Notes: a model not told the origin generated them from the sequence alone. A DNA stretch of 64,000 bases from Verrucomicrobiota bacterium (GCA_013286145.1 JABDGH010000007.1:1-64000), one strand, 5' to 3'. Counted from the stretch's first letter, positions 8,025 to 19,297 are shown. Translations and numbers: made by a program.

Positions 8025-10538
8025 TTAGCCGACAACAAAATTGATGAGTTTGTCGGGAACAACGATGACTTTCCTGATGGTCTTGCCCGCAGTCCATTCG
8101 GCGAAGGCGGGCAACGCGCGGGCGGCGGCTTCAATAACTTCTTTCGAGGAACCGGCGGCAACGGTAACGTGGCCACGCACCTTGCCATTGACCTGAAAGA
8201 CAATCTCCGACTCGCTTTGCACGAGATATTTTGGATCGGCCTGGGGCCACGGCTCGTAGGCGAGCGTTTTGTCGTGGCCCAACTGATGCCAAAGTTCCTC
8301 AGCCATGTGGGGGGCAAACGGAGCAAGAAGCAGGAGGAGCGTTTCAATAGCGGCACGCGGACGGACGGGCTCCTTGGTCAAGTCGTTGACGAGAACCATG
8401 AGCGCGGAAATCGCGGTATTGAACTGGAGCTTTTCGATGTCCTCGGTGACTTTCCGAATCCCGGCGTGAAGACCGCGCAGAAGTTCGAGAGAGGGCGCGG
8501 CATCGGTGACCTTCGCAGGCGCGAAAAGCCATTCGCCCTCCTGGTTCTCCTCCATGACGAGTCGCCAGATGCGACCCAGGAACCGGTAAACACCCTCGAT
8601 GCCGGTGGTGGACCAGGGCTTCATCTGTTCGAGTGGGCCGAGGAACATTTCAAAGAGGCGCAATGAATCGGCGCCATACTCGGTGACGACGTCGTCGGGG
8701 TTGATGACATTGCCCCACGACTTGGACATCTTGCGATTATCCTCGCCGAGGATCATGCCCTGGTTGACCAGCTTGTGAAACGGTTCGGACGTGGAAACGA
8801 CGCCGATGTCGAAGAGCACCTTGTGCCAGAAGCGGGCGTAGAGCAGATGCAGCACGGCGTGCTCCGCGCCGCCGATGTAGAGATCGACGCCTTTTTCCCC
8901 CATCCAGTATTTCTCGACGGCGGGATCAATAAGCGCGTGCTCATTTTTCGGATCGCAATAGCGGAGGTAGTACCAGCATGACCCGGCCCACTGCGGCATG
9001 GTATTGGTCTCGCGGATGCGGCCATCGGGAAGCTTGAGCCAGTCCTTTGCCTTGGCCAGCGGCGCATTGCCTTCTGGGCTGGGCTGGTAATCGGTAAGCT
9101 CGGGCAAGGTGAGCGGCAAATCATTTTCGGAGATGACGTCGTGTTGGTCACCGTTCCAAATGACGGGGAAAGGCTCGCCCCAGTAGCGTTGACGGGAGAA
9201 GAGCCAGTCGCGGAGCTTGTACTGGATGCGGCGTGTGCCGAGTTTCTTTTCCTCGAGCCAATCGATCATTTTGGCCTTCGCCTCGGCGGTGGGGAGGCCG
9301 TCGAGAAAGCCGGAGTTGATGGCATGTCCTTCACCTGTGAACGGAGCCGAATCAGCTTCCCGAAGTCCCGCAGCGGAATGGAGTGATTCAACAACTTCAA
9401 TGATCGGAAGATTATACTTAATTGCAAATTCGTGATCGCGTTCGTCATGCGCAGGAACAGCCATGATCGCGCCAGTGCCGTAACCCATGAGAACGTAGTC
9501 GGCGATCCAGATCGGAATTTTCTCGCTGTTAACCGGGTTGATCGCATACGCGCCGGTGAAGACGCCCGACTTGCTCTTGGCGAGGTCGGTGCGCTCGAGA
9601 TCGCTCTTGTTGGCGACTTCGGCTTTGTATTTCTGAACCGCATCGCGCTGTTCGGACGTGGTGATTTTCTCGACGAAAGGATGCTCCGGTGAAAGCACCA
9701 TATAAGTCGCGCCGAAGAGGGTATCGGGGCGGGTGGTGAAGACGGTGATGGTATCGGCTATGCCCGCCGACGAGCCGTCGGCGGCTACCTCGGAGGATGC
9801 TACCTTGAACTGAACTTCCGCGCCTTCGCTGCGACCGATCCAGTTGCGCTGCATTTCCTTGAGCGATTCGGGCCAGTCGAGTTGGTCAAGATCGGCGAGC
9901 AGGCGTTCCGCATAGGCGGTGATTTTGAGCATCCATTGGCGTAACGGGCGGCGCTCGACCGGATGATTTCCGCGCTCGGAGCGTGGGCCTTCCAGCGTGG
10001 GCAAGACTTCTTCGTTGGCCAAAACCGTTCCGAGGGCAGGACAATACCAGACCGGCGCGTGAGAAACGTAAGCGAGGCCTTTCTTGTAGAGCTGGATGAA
10101 AATCCACTGCGTCCACTTGTAGTAGGCGGGATCAGTGGTGTTGATTTCGCGTGACCAGTCGTAGGAAAAACCGAGCGCCTGAATCTGGCGGCGGAAGGTG
10201 GCGATGTTTTTCTCGGTCGTGTCGCGCGGATGGGTGCCGGTCTGGACGGCGTATTGCTCGGCAGGCAGGCCAAAGGCGTCCCAGCCCATGGGATGAAGCA
10301 CGTTGAACCCGCGCATACGGCGACAACGCGAAGTGATGTCGGTCGCGATCCAACCCTCGGGATGGCCGACATGCAGTCCCGCGCCGGATGGATAGGGAAA
10401 CATGTCGAGGGCGTAGTACTTCGGCTTTTCGCTGCCGGGTTCGCCGGGATTAGCGGCGCGGAACGTGCTATTCTCGATCCAATGTTGCTGCCAGGTCGGC
10501 TCGAAAACGGCAAAAGGAAATTGTTTGCGTACTTGCAT
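8025..10538 (-). CDS. leuS: Leucyl-tRNA synthetase
   Basis: A class I synthetase that charges tRNA-Leu. I start it at [20 protein letters not shown] (10538): the frame is open to 10616, but the extra 26 residues are not family-like. The HIGH motif appears as HVGH (residues 56-59) within [18 protein letters not shown], and KMSKS is near residue 602 ([12 protein letters not shown]). Between them lies the CP1 editing domain with [17 protein letters not shown]. The C-terminal anticodon-binding region and the family-typical end ([11 protein letters not shown], then LINFVVG) are present. The length, 837 residues, is normal. It is divergent from rdgB, with only 36 bp between the starts. Confidence 0.97.
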   Translation of the reverse strand: MQVRKQFPFAVFEPTWQQHWIENSTFRAANPGEPGSEKPKYYALDMFPYPSGAGLHVGHPEGWIATDITSRCRRMRGFNVLHPMGWDAFGLPAEQYAVQTGTHPRDTTEKNIATFRRQIQALGFSYDWSREINTTDPAYYKWTQWIFIQLYKKGLAYVSHAPVWYCPALGTVLANEEVLPTLEGPRSERGNHPVERRPLRQWMLKITAYAERLLADLDQLDWPESLKEMQRNWIGRSEGAEVQFKVASSEVAADGSSAGIADTITVFTTRPDTLFGATYMVLSPEHPFVEKITTSEQRDAVQKYKAEVANKSDLERTDLAKSKSGVFTGAYAINPVNSEKIPIWIADYVLMGYGTGAIMAVPAHDERDHEFAIKYNLPIIEVVESLHSAAGLREADSAPFTGEGHAINSGFLDGLPTAEAKAKMIDWLEEKKLGTRRIQYKLRDWLFSRQRYWGEPFPVIWNGDQHDVISENDLPLTLPELTDYQPSPEGNAPLAKAKDWLKLPDGRIRETNTMPQWAGSCWYYLRYCDPKNEHALIDPAVEKYWMGEKGVDLYIGGAEHAVLHLLYARFWHKVLFDIGVVSTSEPFHKLVNQGMILGEDNRKMSKSWGNVINPDDVVTEYGADSLRLFEMFLGPLEQMKPWSTTGIEGVYRFLGRIWRLVMEENQEGEWLFAPAKVTDAAPSLELLRGLHAGIRKVTEDIEKLQFNTAISALMVLVNDLTKEPVRPRAAIETLLLLLAPFAPHMAEELWHQLGHDKTLAYEPWPQADPKYLVQSESEIVFQVNGKVRGHVTVAAGSSKEVIEAAARALPAFAEWTAGKTIRKVIVVPDKLINFVVG

Positions 10539-10574
10539 GGTTGAAACTTCCCAGTTAACTACACCGACTTCACT

Positions 10575-11186
10575 ATGGAAAGGAAAACGCTCTGCATCGC
10601 CACCCGCAACAAACACAAGGTGGAGGAGATGGCTCCCGTCCTCACCCCGTTTTGGGAGGTGAAATCGTCAGCCGATTATCCCGAAGTGGAGGAGATCGAG
10701 GAAACCGGCGACACCTTTTTGGCCAACGCGACACTGAAGGCGGTGAGGACTTCGCAGTTCATTTCCGATTATGTCCTGGCTGATGATTCGGGACTGGAGG
10801 CTGATGCGCTCAATGGCGCACCGGGCGTTTTTTCGGCGCGATACGGCGGAATCCCCTCCTCGACGGAAAAAAATAACGCGAAGTTGTTGCAGGAATTGAC
10901 CCGCGTTAATGCGATGACGGCACAGCAACGCGCAGCGCGTTACCGGTGTGTCCTGGTGCTGGCAAAGGAGGGCGAGGTGCTGGCGACTTTTGAAGGCGTT
11001 TGCGAGGGGACGATTGGCGTAGCGCCCAAGGGCACCCATGGGTTCGGCTACGATCCGCTGTTTGTCCCGCAAGGCTATGCGCGGACGTTTGGGCAACTGA
11101 CAGACAAGACGAAGAACACGCTGAGTCATCGCGGACTGGCGCTGAAAAAATTCGTGGCGTGGTGTAAAGAGAATCCGTTGGGCTGA
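10575..11186 (+). CDS. rdgB: Non-canonical purine NTP pyrophosphatase (RdgB/HAM1)
   Basis: Cleans the nucleotide pool by hydrolysing dITP, ITP and XTP to monophosphates. Diagnostic motifs: [13 protein letters not shown] at the N-terminus (substrate-binding T/S-x-N-x-x-K), [20 protein letters not shown] with the metal-binding acidic pair, and [20 protein letters not shown] near residue 156. Length 203 residues is typical. The protein is complete; the next feature downstream is a palindromic repeat that may end the transcript. Confidence 0.96.
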   Translation: MERKTLCIATRNKHKVEEMAPVLTPFWEVKSSADYPEVEEIEETGDTFLANATLKAVRTSQFISDYVLADDSGLEADALNGAPGVFSARYGGIPSSTEKNNAKLLQELTRVNAMTAQQRAARYRCVLVLAKEGEVLATFEGVCEGTIGVAPKGTHGFGYDPLFVPQGYARTFGQLTDKTKNTLSHRGLALKKFVAWCKENPLG

Positions 11187-11226
11187 GCTTAGCAGAATTT
11201 ACGTATAAAATTCGCCATTGGTTGTC

Positions 11227-11330
11227 CGTCATCCTGAGCTTGTCGAAGGATCAGCTTCCGGAAGACGTACACTTCACCCTGTAAATGCCTACGTGTCGGG
11301 GGCTGATCCTTCGACAAGCTCAGGATGACG
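11227..11330. repeat. Palindromic intergenic repeat, 108-bp family (copy 2)
   Basis: A 29-bp perfect inverted repeat, 11227-11255 against 11302-11330, with the same arm sequence as copy 1. The centre (ACTTCACCCT...) also matches copy 1. It fills the gap between the convergent rdgB and rph genes. Confidence 0.9.
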
Positions 11331-11335
11331 TAGCG

Positions 11336-12088
11336 TTATTTATCCAACGCCGCTTTTTGGAGCGAGGTGAGTTTCTTGATGCCTTTCGTGGCAAGGGCGA
11401 GAAGCGCGGAAAATTCCTTTGGAGAAAAGGTGCTTTCCTCACCACTGGCCTGGACTTCGATGAACTGGCCGCGAGCGGTCATGACGACGTTCATGTCGGT
11501 CTCGGCGTCCTTGTCCTCGACGTAATCGAGATCGAGCAGGGGGCGGCCTTCGACGATGCCGACGCTGATGGCGGCGAATGGGGTCTTGATCGGCGATTTT
11601 CCGGTATTGGGAAGCAGTCCTTTTTCGCGGAGGCTGCGAACAGCAAGTTCGAGCGCGACATAGGTGCCCGTGATGGCCGTCGTGCGCGTTCCGCCATCGG
11701 CGGCAAGGACGTCGCAATCGATGCAGATGGTGCGCGGCCCGAGAGCCTGAAGATCAACCGCCGCGCGGACACTGCGTCCGATGAGACGCTGAATTTCCGT
11801 ACTGCGCCCGTCGATGCGGCCCTTGGTGATGTCGCGCGGTTTGCGGCCCAGGGTTGAGTAGGGAAGCATCGAATACTCGGCGGTAATCCAGCCGCCGGGA
11901 ACCTGCTGCTCTTTCATCCAACGCGGGACACTTTCTTCAATCGTCACGGCGCAGATGACCTGGGTGCGGCCACACCTGGCGAGGACCGACCCGGCGGCGT
12001 GGGGAGCGATCCCGGGCTGAAAAGTGATGGGGCGGAGTTGGTCGGGGCGGCGACCATCGTGACGGGGGGTTTTGGCGGAGAGGGTCAT
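11336..12088 (-). CDS. rph: Ribonuclease PH
   Basis: Phosphorolytic 3'-5' exonuclease that trims tRNA and rRNA ends. It begins MTLSAKTPRHDGRRPDQLRP and contains GSVLARCGRTQVICAVT, PRDITKGRIDGRSTEIQRLI (phosphate- and RNA-binding arginines), CDVLAADGGTRTTAITG and DLDYVEDKDAETDMNVVM (metal-binding acidic residues), all hallmarks of RNase PH. Length 250 is usual. Its ATG overlaps the rbfA stop by four bases, so the two are translationally coupled; both act in RNA maturation. Confidence 0.97.
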   Translation of the reverse strand: MTLSAKTPRHDGRRPDQLRPITFQPGIAPHAAGSVLARCGRTQVICAVTIEESVPRWMKEQQVPGGWITAEYSMLPYSTLGRKPRDITKGRIDGRSTEIQRLIGRSVRAAVDLQALGPRTICIDCDVLAADGGTRTTAITGTYVALELAVRSLREKGLLPNTGKSPIKTPFAAISVGIVEGRPLLDLDYVEDKDAETDMNVVMTARGQFIEVQASGEESTFSPKEFSALLALATKGIKKLTSLQKAALDK

Positions 12089-12459
12089 TCGGGCTGGTCT
12101 TCCTGGGGATGTTTTTCTTTTTCGAGTTCGAGCTTGGTGAGAATTTCCATGACACGGTCGCCGCGTTCAATCGCGTTATCGAAGCGGAAGATGAGTTGCG
12201 GTGTAAACTTCAAGCCGAGTCGGCGGCCAATGCGGCTCTGCCATTCCTTGCGATTGCGAAGGAGAATGGCGAGGGCTTTTTCCTGGTCCAGTTCAGGGTG
12301 GAGCGTGCTGACATAAATATAAGCCTGGCGCATATCGGGCGGAAGTTCGACCGAGGCAATGGTGATGAGCATCCCCTCGAGATCGAGGGACTGGCTCATG
12401 CAGGCGGCAAGTTCCTTGCGAAGAACTTCAGCGACGCGGATGGTACGACGGGTTGGCAT
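12085..12459 (-). CDS. rbfA: Ribosome-binding factor A
   Basis: RbfA binds the 30S subunit and helps mature the 5' end of 16S rRNA. The start MPTRRTIRVAEVLRKELAAC is chosen because RbfA proteins begin at this helix; the frame is open upstream to 12552 but that part is not family-like. The KH-like core follows: GMLITIASVELPPDMRQAYI, then RIGRRLGLKFTPQLIFRFDN with the conserved basic and FRFD ending. The C-terminal 20 residues are charged (KLELEKEKHPQED). Length is 124 residues, normal. Couples to rph through an ATGA overlap. Confidence 0.94.
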   Translation of the reverse strand: MPTRRTIRVAEVLRKELAACMSQSLDLEGMLITIASVELPPDMRQAYIYVSTLHPELDQEKALAILLRNRKEWQSRIGRRLGLKFTPQLIFRFDNAIERGDRVMEILTKLELEKEKHPQEDQPE

Positions 12460-12575
12460 GTGAATAATGTCAACGAAACTGCCCCCGGATGCAATCTTGT
12501 CTGCGAATCCCGGCCATACGAGCAACGGAGTTTTCCTTGCGCCGAATGTCAAGGTGCCGCTTAATGACCGTTCCT

Positions 12576-13727
12576 ATGAATCGGTATTTAAGACCCGTCC
12601 TGCTGATAACCTGCGCCACCCTGACCTTGATTGGCTGCGGCAGCAAGGAAACCAAGGAAGCCCTGCAAAAGGCCTCCGCGCTTGAAGATCAAAAGCAATA
12701 TCAGGATGCCAATGATGTCCTGATCGATGCCTTGCGGACGCGGGAAGCCAAGATCAGCGCGAACCTCGGCACGCCGAATGATCGAAAAGAGATGGAGGCG
12801 CTGACTAAAAAAGTGCAGTCCGATTCCGAGATTTTGAAGATGGAGCGCGCGCAAATCCCGATCTATCTCTCCATGGAGCCTCAACGCGCCGATCTCGCCT
12901 CGGCGGTTTACACGGACATTCTGGTGGGCAGTCCCGGCGAATCCCTGGTTTTCGACACGTTACAGAGCAAGGATCCGAAGATGCGCAGCGGGGCGGCACG
13001 CATCCTGGGATTGACGGGAAAAACCGATGCGCTCGACCCGTTGATCCAGACCACCAAAGACAGTGATCAAGATGTGCGCCGTGCCGCAGTGGCAGCCCTG
13101 GGTTCAATCAAGGATCCCAAGGCAGTCCCCCCGTTGATCGACGCCTTGAAGGATTCGTACTGGTTCGTCCGTTCGGAAGCGGCCAATGCCTTGGGTCGGC
13201 AAAAAGATGCGCGCGCGATCAAACCCTTGCTCGATGTCGTAACCGATTCAGACAGCACGGTGGAGAATTCTGCCGAAAATTCCCTTGTGTTGCTTGCGTC
13301 GATTCCGGGAACTCCCGCCGATGAGTTTGCCCTGCATCTCAATGATACGAATCCCAAGCTTGCCACCATTTCGGGAGCCTGCCTGGCCATCCTCAAGGAT
13401 CCCCGGGCCATCCCGGTTTTGTTGAAATTGGCCGACTCCAACAATCCTCAAATGCGCCTGCATGCGGTCAAGTCGCTCGGCGACATGGGTAATCCAATGG
13501 TTCTTCCCAAGTTGCGCCAGACTCTTAAAGATCCGGATGGCAATGTCCGGGGCTGGAGCATCATCGCGCTGGGCAAGTTGAGAGACCAGGCTTCCGTGCC
13601 AGACTTAAAGGCGATTGAGGCTGATGCCAAAGAATCGCCCGACATTCGGGCAGCAGCGACGGCTTCGCTACAGTATATCACCGGACAAGCGAACGCGGCT
13701 ACTTCCCCTGCGCCCAACCATCCCTGA
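12576..13727 (+). CDS. HEAT-repeat lipoprotein
   Basis: About 383 residues. The N-terminus MNRYLRPVLLITCATLTLIG is a lipoprotein signal with the lipobox L-I-G-C, so it is probably anchored in an envelope membrane. An upstream ATG at 12564 is also possible. The first 110 residues look helical and charged. From about residue 130 there are six or seven HEAT-like units of about 31 residues, for example RSGAARILGLTGKTDALDPL, RRAAVAALGSIKDPKAVPPL and RSEAANALGRQKDARAIKPL. Such proteins usually serve as binding scaffolds. Divergent from rbfA. Confidence 0.75.
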   Translation: MNRYLRPVLLITCATLTLIGCGSKETKEALQKASALEDQKQYQDANDVLIDALRTREAKISANLGTPNDRKEMEALTKKVQSDSEILKMERAQIPIYLSMEPQRADLASAVYTDILVGSPGESLVFDTLQSKDPKMRSGAARILGLTGKTDALDPLIQTTKDSDQDVRRAAVAALGSIKDPKAVPPLIDALKDSYWFVRSEAANALGRQKDARAIKPLLDVVTDSDSTVENSAENSLVLLASIPGTPADEFALHLNDTNPKLATISGACLAILKDPRAIPVLLKLADSNNPQMRLHAVKSLGDMGNPMVLPKLRQTLKDPDGNVRGWSIIALGKLRDQASVPDLKAIEADAKESPDIRAAATASLQYITGQANAATSPAPNHP

Positions 13728-13733
13728 CTTGGA

Positions 13734-13952
13734 TCAGGATGCCGGGTTGCCGCCCTGTTGATGAGCGGCAATCATGTCATCGAGAATGCGGCGAAACTCT
13801 TCCAAGCCCGGAGCGGGTATGACAATGGAATCACGCCGCCCATTGGCATCCTCAGTGATACGCAAAAAACGACCTCGTGGGTTTTCGCGCAAATCAAAAA
13901 TAAAATTCTTACGCTCCACCGCGATATTTTCACTTTTCAATACAGAATCCAT
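13734..13952 (-). CDS. PUR-alpha-like small nucleic-acid-binding protein
   Basis: A 72-residue protein whose core, AVERKNFIFDLRENPRGRFL followed by RITEDANGRRDSIVIPAPGLEEF, has the beta-beta-beta-beta-alpha pattern of a single PUR repeat, as in the bacterial PUR family (for example the Borrelia regulator BpuR). Members bind single-stranded DNA or RNA as dimers. The assignment rests on the NPRGRFLRI and PxxGLEEF motifs. It is convergent with the HEAT lipoprotein gene; the short 3' gap leaves little room for a terminator. Confidence 0.7.
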   Translation of the reverse strand: MDSVLKSENIAVERKNFIFDLRENPRGRFLRITEDANGRRDSIVIPAPGLEEFRRILDDMIAAHQQGGNPAS

Positions 13953-14036
13953 CCTTAAACCTCTGGTTAAGTTTCTTAAGGCAAACTAATCGACCCTCGG
14001 AGCCTGTCAAACGACCTCACTTTTATTTTTTAATTT

Positions 14037-14990
14037 ATGAAAACAATCCCTCTCGGTCCCACCGATCTTCAAGTCACCCGGCTCTCCTACGGCGCCATGC
14101 GCATTTCCGGAAGTTGGGACAAGGAAAAAGTTGATGAGGCAGCCATCGAACGCGGCATCCGCTCGCTCGAAAGCGCCGTGGAAGCTGGTTACACGTTCAT
14201 CGACCACGCCGATATTTATGGCGATACCACATGCGAAATGATTCATGGCCGCGCGCTTGACCGGCATCCCGAGTGGCGTGACCGGCTGGTCGTTGCGACC
14301 AAGTGCGGCATCCGGTGGGAAGATGAACCGAAGGGCGCGCCGCAACGCTATGATTTCAGCGGTGATTATATCCGGCAATGCATTGACGGATCGCTGCAGC
14401 GTTTGAAGCTGGAACGGATCGACCTTTATCAATTGCACCGGCCCGACTGGCTGGCCGATCCCGAGGATATTGCGGCGGCCTTGATCGACATCCAAAAGGC
14501 GGGCAAGGTGCGTTACTTCGGGGTGAGCAATTTCAGGCCGTCCCTGGTCAACGCACTGCAAAAGGCCGTCCCCTTCCCCCTCGTTTCCAACCAGGTCGAG
14601 ATTCATCTTTTGCGATTGGCGACTTTCGAGGACGGTACGCTCGATCAATGTCTCGAAAAAAAGATGACGCCCATGGCGTGGTCGCCGCTTGCGGGCGGAC
14701 GCCTGGCGGCGGCGTTCAACGACAAAGCCGATCTCCCCGCCGACGAGGCTACCGCAGCAATCGTCCAGCGACTGCGCCCGGTTTTGGCCGACATCGCCCA
14801 GGCTTACAGCGTCACGCCGCTGGCTATCGTCCTGGCATGGCTGATGCGTCATCCCAGCGGAATCATTCCGATCATCGGCACGACTCGTCCCGAGGCGATC
14901 AAGGAAGCGGCCAAAGCCGATACGATCACATTGGATCGGGAAAGCTGGTACCGGATTCTCGTCGCAACACGCGGGCAGAGATTGCCGTAA
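14037..14990 (+). CDS. Aldo/keto reductase (YdhF-like)
   Basis: A 317-residue (alpha/beta)8-barrel NADPH-dependent oxidoreductase. Conserved features: MKTIPLGPTDLQVTRLSYGA at the start; the catalytic Asp-Tyr region FIDHADIYGDTTCEMIHGRA; the Lys in VVATKCGIR; RIDLYQLHRPDW (catalytic His); VRYFGVSNFRPSLVNAL; and the cofactor loop PIIGTTRPEAIKEA. It is closest in pattern to E. coli YdhF-type reductases. The substrate is unknown and there is no pathway context nearby. Confidence 0.9.
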   Translation: MKTIPLGPTDLQVTRLSYGAMRISGSWDKEKVDEAAIERGIRSLESAVEAGYTFIDHADIYGDTTCEMIHGRALDRHPEWRDRLVVATKCGIRWEDEPKGAPQRYDFSGDYIRQCIDGSLQRLKLERIDLYQLHRPDWLADPEDIAAALIDIQKAGKVRYFGVSNFRPSLVNALQKAVPFPLVSNQVEIHLLRLATFEDGTLDQCLEKKMTPMAWSPLAGGRLAAAFNDKADLPADEATAAIVQRLRPVLADIAQAYSVTPLAIVLAWLMRHPSGIIPIIGTTRPEAIKEAAKADTITLDRESWYRILVATRGQRLP

Positions 14991-15102
14991 GATACCAGAG
15001 CCTGTTCACGCTAAATGTACTGAAAAAAGAAAAGTGAAGACATGTCTGTTCCCCTTTTCCTGTCCCCGGCAAAAGTTTTGAATGTTGATGATTATTGAGC
15101 CT

Positions 15103-15459
15103 ATGAAAAATTCACGTATTTGCGTTACGCTCAGCGATCCTTGGGATCTTGGGGAATCATTGAACTGGAGACCATTTTCCGGTGATTTAGTGAAAATAAA
15201 TTTAGATGATCGAGGCGGCCAGGCATTGGTTAAATTTGATCAACCTCTTTTTTATCGAGGCGTATCCTATCAATATTCGGTGGCAGTTCCTCGGCATGAG
15301 GGAAGTAGCCTTAATACACTTCAAGAAGGAGGAAAGGTTTTTTGCTCATTTATAGGAGTGTCCGTTGAGCATGCTCAATCGCCTAATGCTCTATCAACAG
15401 AGCATTGGCGCGGAGGATTATCATTCATCGGAGACATTGAAAATGAGGCCAATGCTTAG
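15103..15459 (+). CDS. Hypothetical protein (ORFan, AT-rich)
   Basis: About 118 residues starting MKNSRICVTLSDPWDLGESL; the frame is open to an earlier ATG at 15082. No signal peptide or known motif. Phrases such as RPFSGDLVKINLDDRGGQ and DQPLFYRGVSYQYSVAVPRH suggest a mainly beta protein, possibly an immunity-type or standalone accessory domain. It is visibly more AT-rich than its neighbours and uses codons rare in them (TTA, ATA, AGA), which suggests acquisition from elsewhere. It sits just before a repeat-rich block. Confidence 0.55.
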   Translation: MKNSRICVTLSDPWDLGESLNWRPFSGDLVKINLDDRGGQALVKFDQPLFYRGVSYQYSVAVPRHEGSSLNTLQEGGKVFCSFIGVSVEHAQSPNALSTEHWRGGLSFIGDIENEANA

Positions 15460-15497
15460 GGAAAAAGGGGACAGGTACAATTAACGATTTTCTTCTT

Positions 15498-15632
15498 GTT
15501 CCCAAGTTGTACTTGGGAACATTCCCTGCTCCCGCGAAATCTCATTTCGCGCCGATCCCCTCTGGCATGAAGGCGTCGAAATCGGCAATGAAATGACCCC
15601 AGCCTGTGCGTTCCCAAGTGCAACTTGGGAAC
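15498..15632. repeat. Triple-hairpin repeat (GTTCCCAAGT family)
   Basis: Two outer palindromes, GTTCCCAAGT-TGT-ACTTGGGAAC at 15498-15520 and GTTCCCAAGT-GCA-ACTTGGGAAC at 15610-15632, flank a central CGCGAAAT-CTC-ATTTCGCG hairpin at 15533-15551. All arms are perfect. Single copy in this window. Confidence 0.8.
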
Positions 15633-15657
15633 GAGGGGAAACAAGGGGAAAAAACCT

Positions 15658-15799
15658 GTCATCCCGAGCTTGTCGAGGGATCAGACGCGTTTCCATGTAC
15701 TCCAAAGACTGGAGAATCACGAAAAGTTAACAAAATTTAAGCCGTTCAACGTATCGATTATCGTTTACGTGTCTGATCCCTCGACAAGCTCGGGATGAC
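15658..15799. repeat. Palindromic intergenic repeat, 140-bp family (copy 1)
   Basis: Arms of about 33 bp: GTCATCCCGAGCTTGTCGAG... at 15658-15690 and its near-exact complement ending at 15799, around an AT-rich centre of about 75 bp. Sister copies lie at 51918 and 62388. Together with the triple hairpin this fills the 500-bp gap before rpoD. Confidence 0.9.
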
Positions 15800-15892
15800 G
15801 GGTTGCGTAAGCTTCAGCCGTTGACTCGCCGCCGCTCGGGATGACAGCTTGATTTAGGCCAGAGGATATTTCTAATAAGTTTAAAGAACTGC

Positions 15893-15925
15893 TTGACCCG
15901 AGGCATTCTCTGTAGGATGCTGTAG
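15893..15925 (+). promoter_or_regulatory. Possible rpoD promoter
   Basis: TTGACC at 15893-15898 is a good -35 hexamer. The only -10 candidates are weak (GATGCT at a 17-bp spacing, or TAGGAT at 14). It lies about 60 bp before the rpoD ATG. The -35 is identical to that proposed for nrdJ. Confidence 0.35.
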
Positions 15926-15959
15926 AGTTCTTCGTCCTCCACCGTTCCCCTATTGCCTT

Positions 15960-17858
<1,899 letters not shown>

Positions 17859-18079
17859 GCCGGAGCAAGGAGCTCTACATTTCCCATGTCTGGCTCGGAA
17901 ATCACTGACACGGCCTCCATGCCCAATCGCATGGGGGTATGGACGTGCTATCTTCGATTTAAATAGATGCAGCAGAGGCTAAATCTCTGCTCAACTCGCT
18001 CTATCTATAGCCATCTACTCCACCATAACATCTCCTTCGAAAGGAATTTGATCGTTCTCTATTCCAGTTAGATATTCTT
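17859..18079. other. Intergenic region with two hairpins after rpoD
   Basis: A nine-pair stem (one G-T) is formed by CCTCCATGC-CCAATC-GCATGGGGG around 17914-17937, and a smaller AGCAGAG-GCTAAAT-CTCTGCT hairpin lies at 17971-17991. Neither is followed by a T-run, so termination is possible but not typical. I see no gene here. Confidence 0.35.
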
Positions 18080-18619
18080 TTACGTTTTCGCTGCTGTGGG
18101 AGAACTATTATTAACTATGGAGATATTTTTTTTGAATCCTTCAGGATCAGCATACCTAAGCACCAAGAAAGCACCGAGCCGGTATTGCCTTAGGTTTTTC
18201 GAATTCAGACAATAGTTTAATAATGCTGTTTTTGCTGAAGGAATTGCCAGGATGATGGTAAAGACTGGGAAGGTTCTTTTAGCTTTATCCAATCCCATGG
18301 GATGAAGCGGTGTCACAAAAAACCCATCTCCCGTAGTCGCATAGCCCAGATAAGGTATCAATAGTTCAACATCCATGGGATCAGCCGATTTAGGATCTGC
18401 ACCGAGACGCAGAATCGCCGCCATCTGGTCATTAAACGTCTTTTTTCTCTTCAAATTCTCGGGGCTTTTAACAACAGAATCCGCGAACATGTAATATCGA
18501 TTTGGCGGTGTTGTTCTCAACACCTCTCTCGCCTGTTCAAGCGTAAGAACCGAGTCCACTGCTTGAACTCCTAAGAGTGGGCAGGCTAACATTAGATAAA
18601 GGACTAGTTTCTTAATCAT
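18080..18619 (-). CDS. Hypothetical secreted protein (AT-rich ORFan)
   Basis: A 179-residue protein with a signal peptide, MIKKLVLYLMLACPLLGVQA, cleaved near AVD. The mature part starts SVLTLEQAREVLRTTPPNRY and is mixed alpha/beta, with LLIPYLGYATTGDGFFVTPL and a Leu-rich region near the C-terminus. There is no lipobox at the expected cleavage site: the Cys at residue 13 sits inside the hydrophobic core. I recognise no family. The gene is more AT-rich than its surroundings and lies next to a repeat cluster, so transfer is plausible. Confidence 0.6.
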   Translation of the reverse strand: MIKKLVLYLMLACPLLGVQAVDSVLTLEQAREVLRTTPPNRYYMFADSVVKSPENLKRKKTFNDQMAAILRLGADPKSADPMDVELLIPYLGYATTGDGFFVTPLHPMGLDKAKRTFPVFTIILAIPSAKTALLNYCLNSKNLRQYRLGAFLVLRYADPEGFKKNISIVNNSSPTAAKT

Positions 18620-18715
18620 TTTTAGTCGTTGCTCCAGCTAAGCCCAACCAACCTGATCAAGGCTGGTCTCACGCATGCCTAGACCTTAAGGGTTACTAAA
18701 ATAAGTTACAACTAT

Positions 18716-18889
18716 CAGAAAAACCCCCGCTTGTCGCTCATGCGAAAAAATAAAAGCCCTTACGAACCAATAAGTCTTTTGTTACCTTTTTAACCTAGTC
18801 CAAGTTCGAGCCATATCCCTCGACTCCAGTTCGGGTTGACGCTGCGCTCAAACAGATTTTGCGGCTCACTTCCGCTCGGGATGACGGGT
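18716..18889. repeat. Partial copy of the 293-bp composite repeat (right part only)
   Basis: This segment matches 19034-19209 closely (CCGCTTGTCGCTCATGCG, CCATATCCCTCGACT, TTCCGCTCGGGATGACGGG) but lacks the left arm present at 18913. It makes a direct duplication with the full copy 24 bp downstream. Confidence 0.75.
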
Positions 18890-18912
18890 AGAAAGCCCCG
18901 CAAAATCAATCC

Positions 18913-19205
18913 GTCATCCTGAGCGGAGCCGAGACGAAATGTATAGGTCGAGGGGCAAAGTTTACCCGAGACGGAGTCGAAGGACATGGCTTGATAAACC
19001 CAACGTGAAAATGACGTCACAAAATTTCCAAGCACCAGAAGGAATTCCCGCTTGTCGCTCATGCGAAAAACAAAAGCTCTTACGGGGCATCAAGTCTTTT
19101 GCTAACTCTCAAACTTAGCCCAAGTTCGAGCCATATCCCTCGACTTCAGTTCGGGTTGACGTTGCGTTCAAACAGGCTTTACGGCTCACTTCCGCTCGGG
19201 ATGAC
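18913..19205. repeat. Composite repeat element of about 293 bp (copy 1)
   Basis: Bounded by GTCATCCTGAGCGGAG on the left and its diverged complement CTTCCGCTCGGGATGAC on the right, so it has short terminal inverted repeats. A copy of nearly equal length (294 bp) and the same internal order lies at 46853-47146. It contains no meaningful coding frame. Confidence 0.75.
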
Positions 19206-19230
19206 GGGTAGAAAGCCCGGGGCATTTCGG

Positions 19231-19295
19231 AGGTAGCCGTCGACCGCCGGGCGACGGTGCGGAAAATTCCCGCGCTCGGCGATCGCGGGCTACCC
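19231..19295. repeat. GGTAGCC hairpin repeat
   Basis: Starts AGGTAGCCGTCG and ends CGATCGCGGGCTACCC, imperfect inverted ends. Related to a better-preserved copy at 29125-29204 and a half copy at 58348. Confidence 0.55.
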
Positions 19296-19297
19296 AA

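Noticed and set aside
18790-19297. Short frames encoding NPNWSRGIW-like peptides
   Set aside because: They follow the 293-bp repeat and vary freely between copies.
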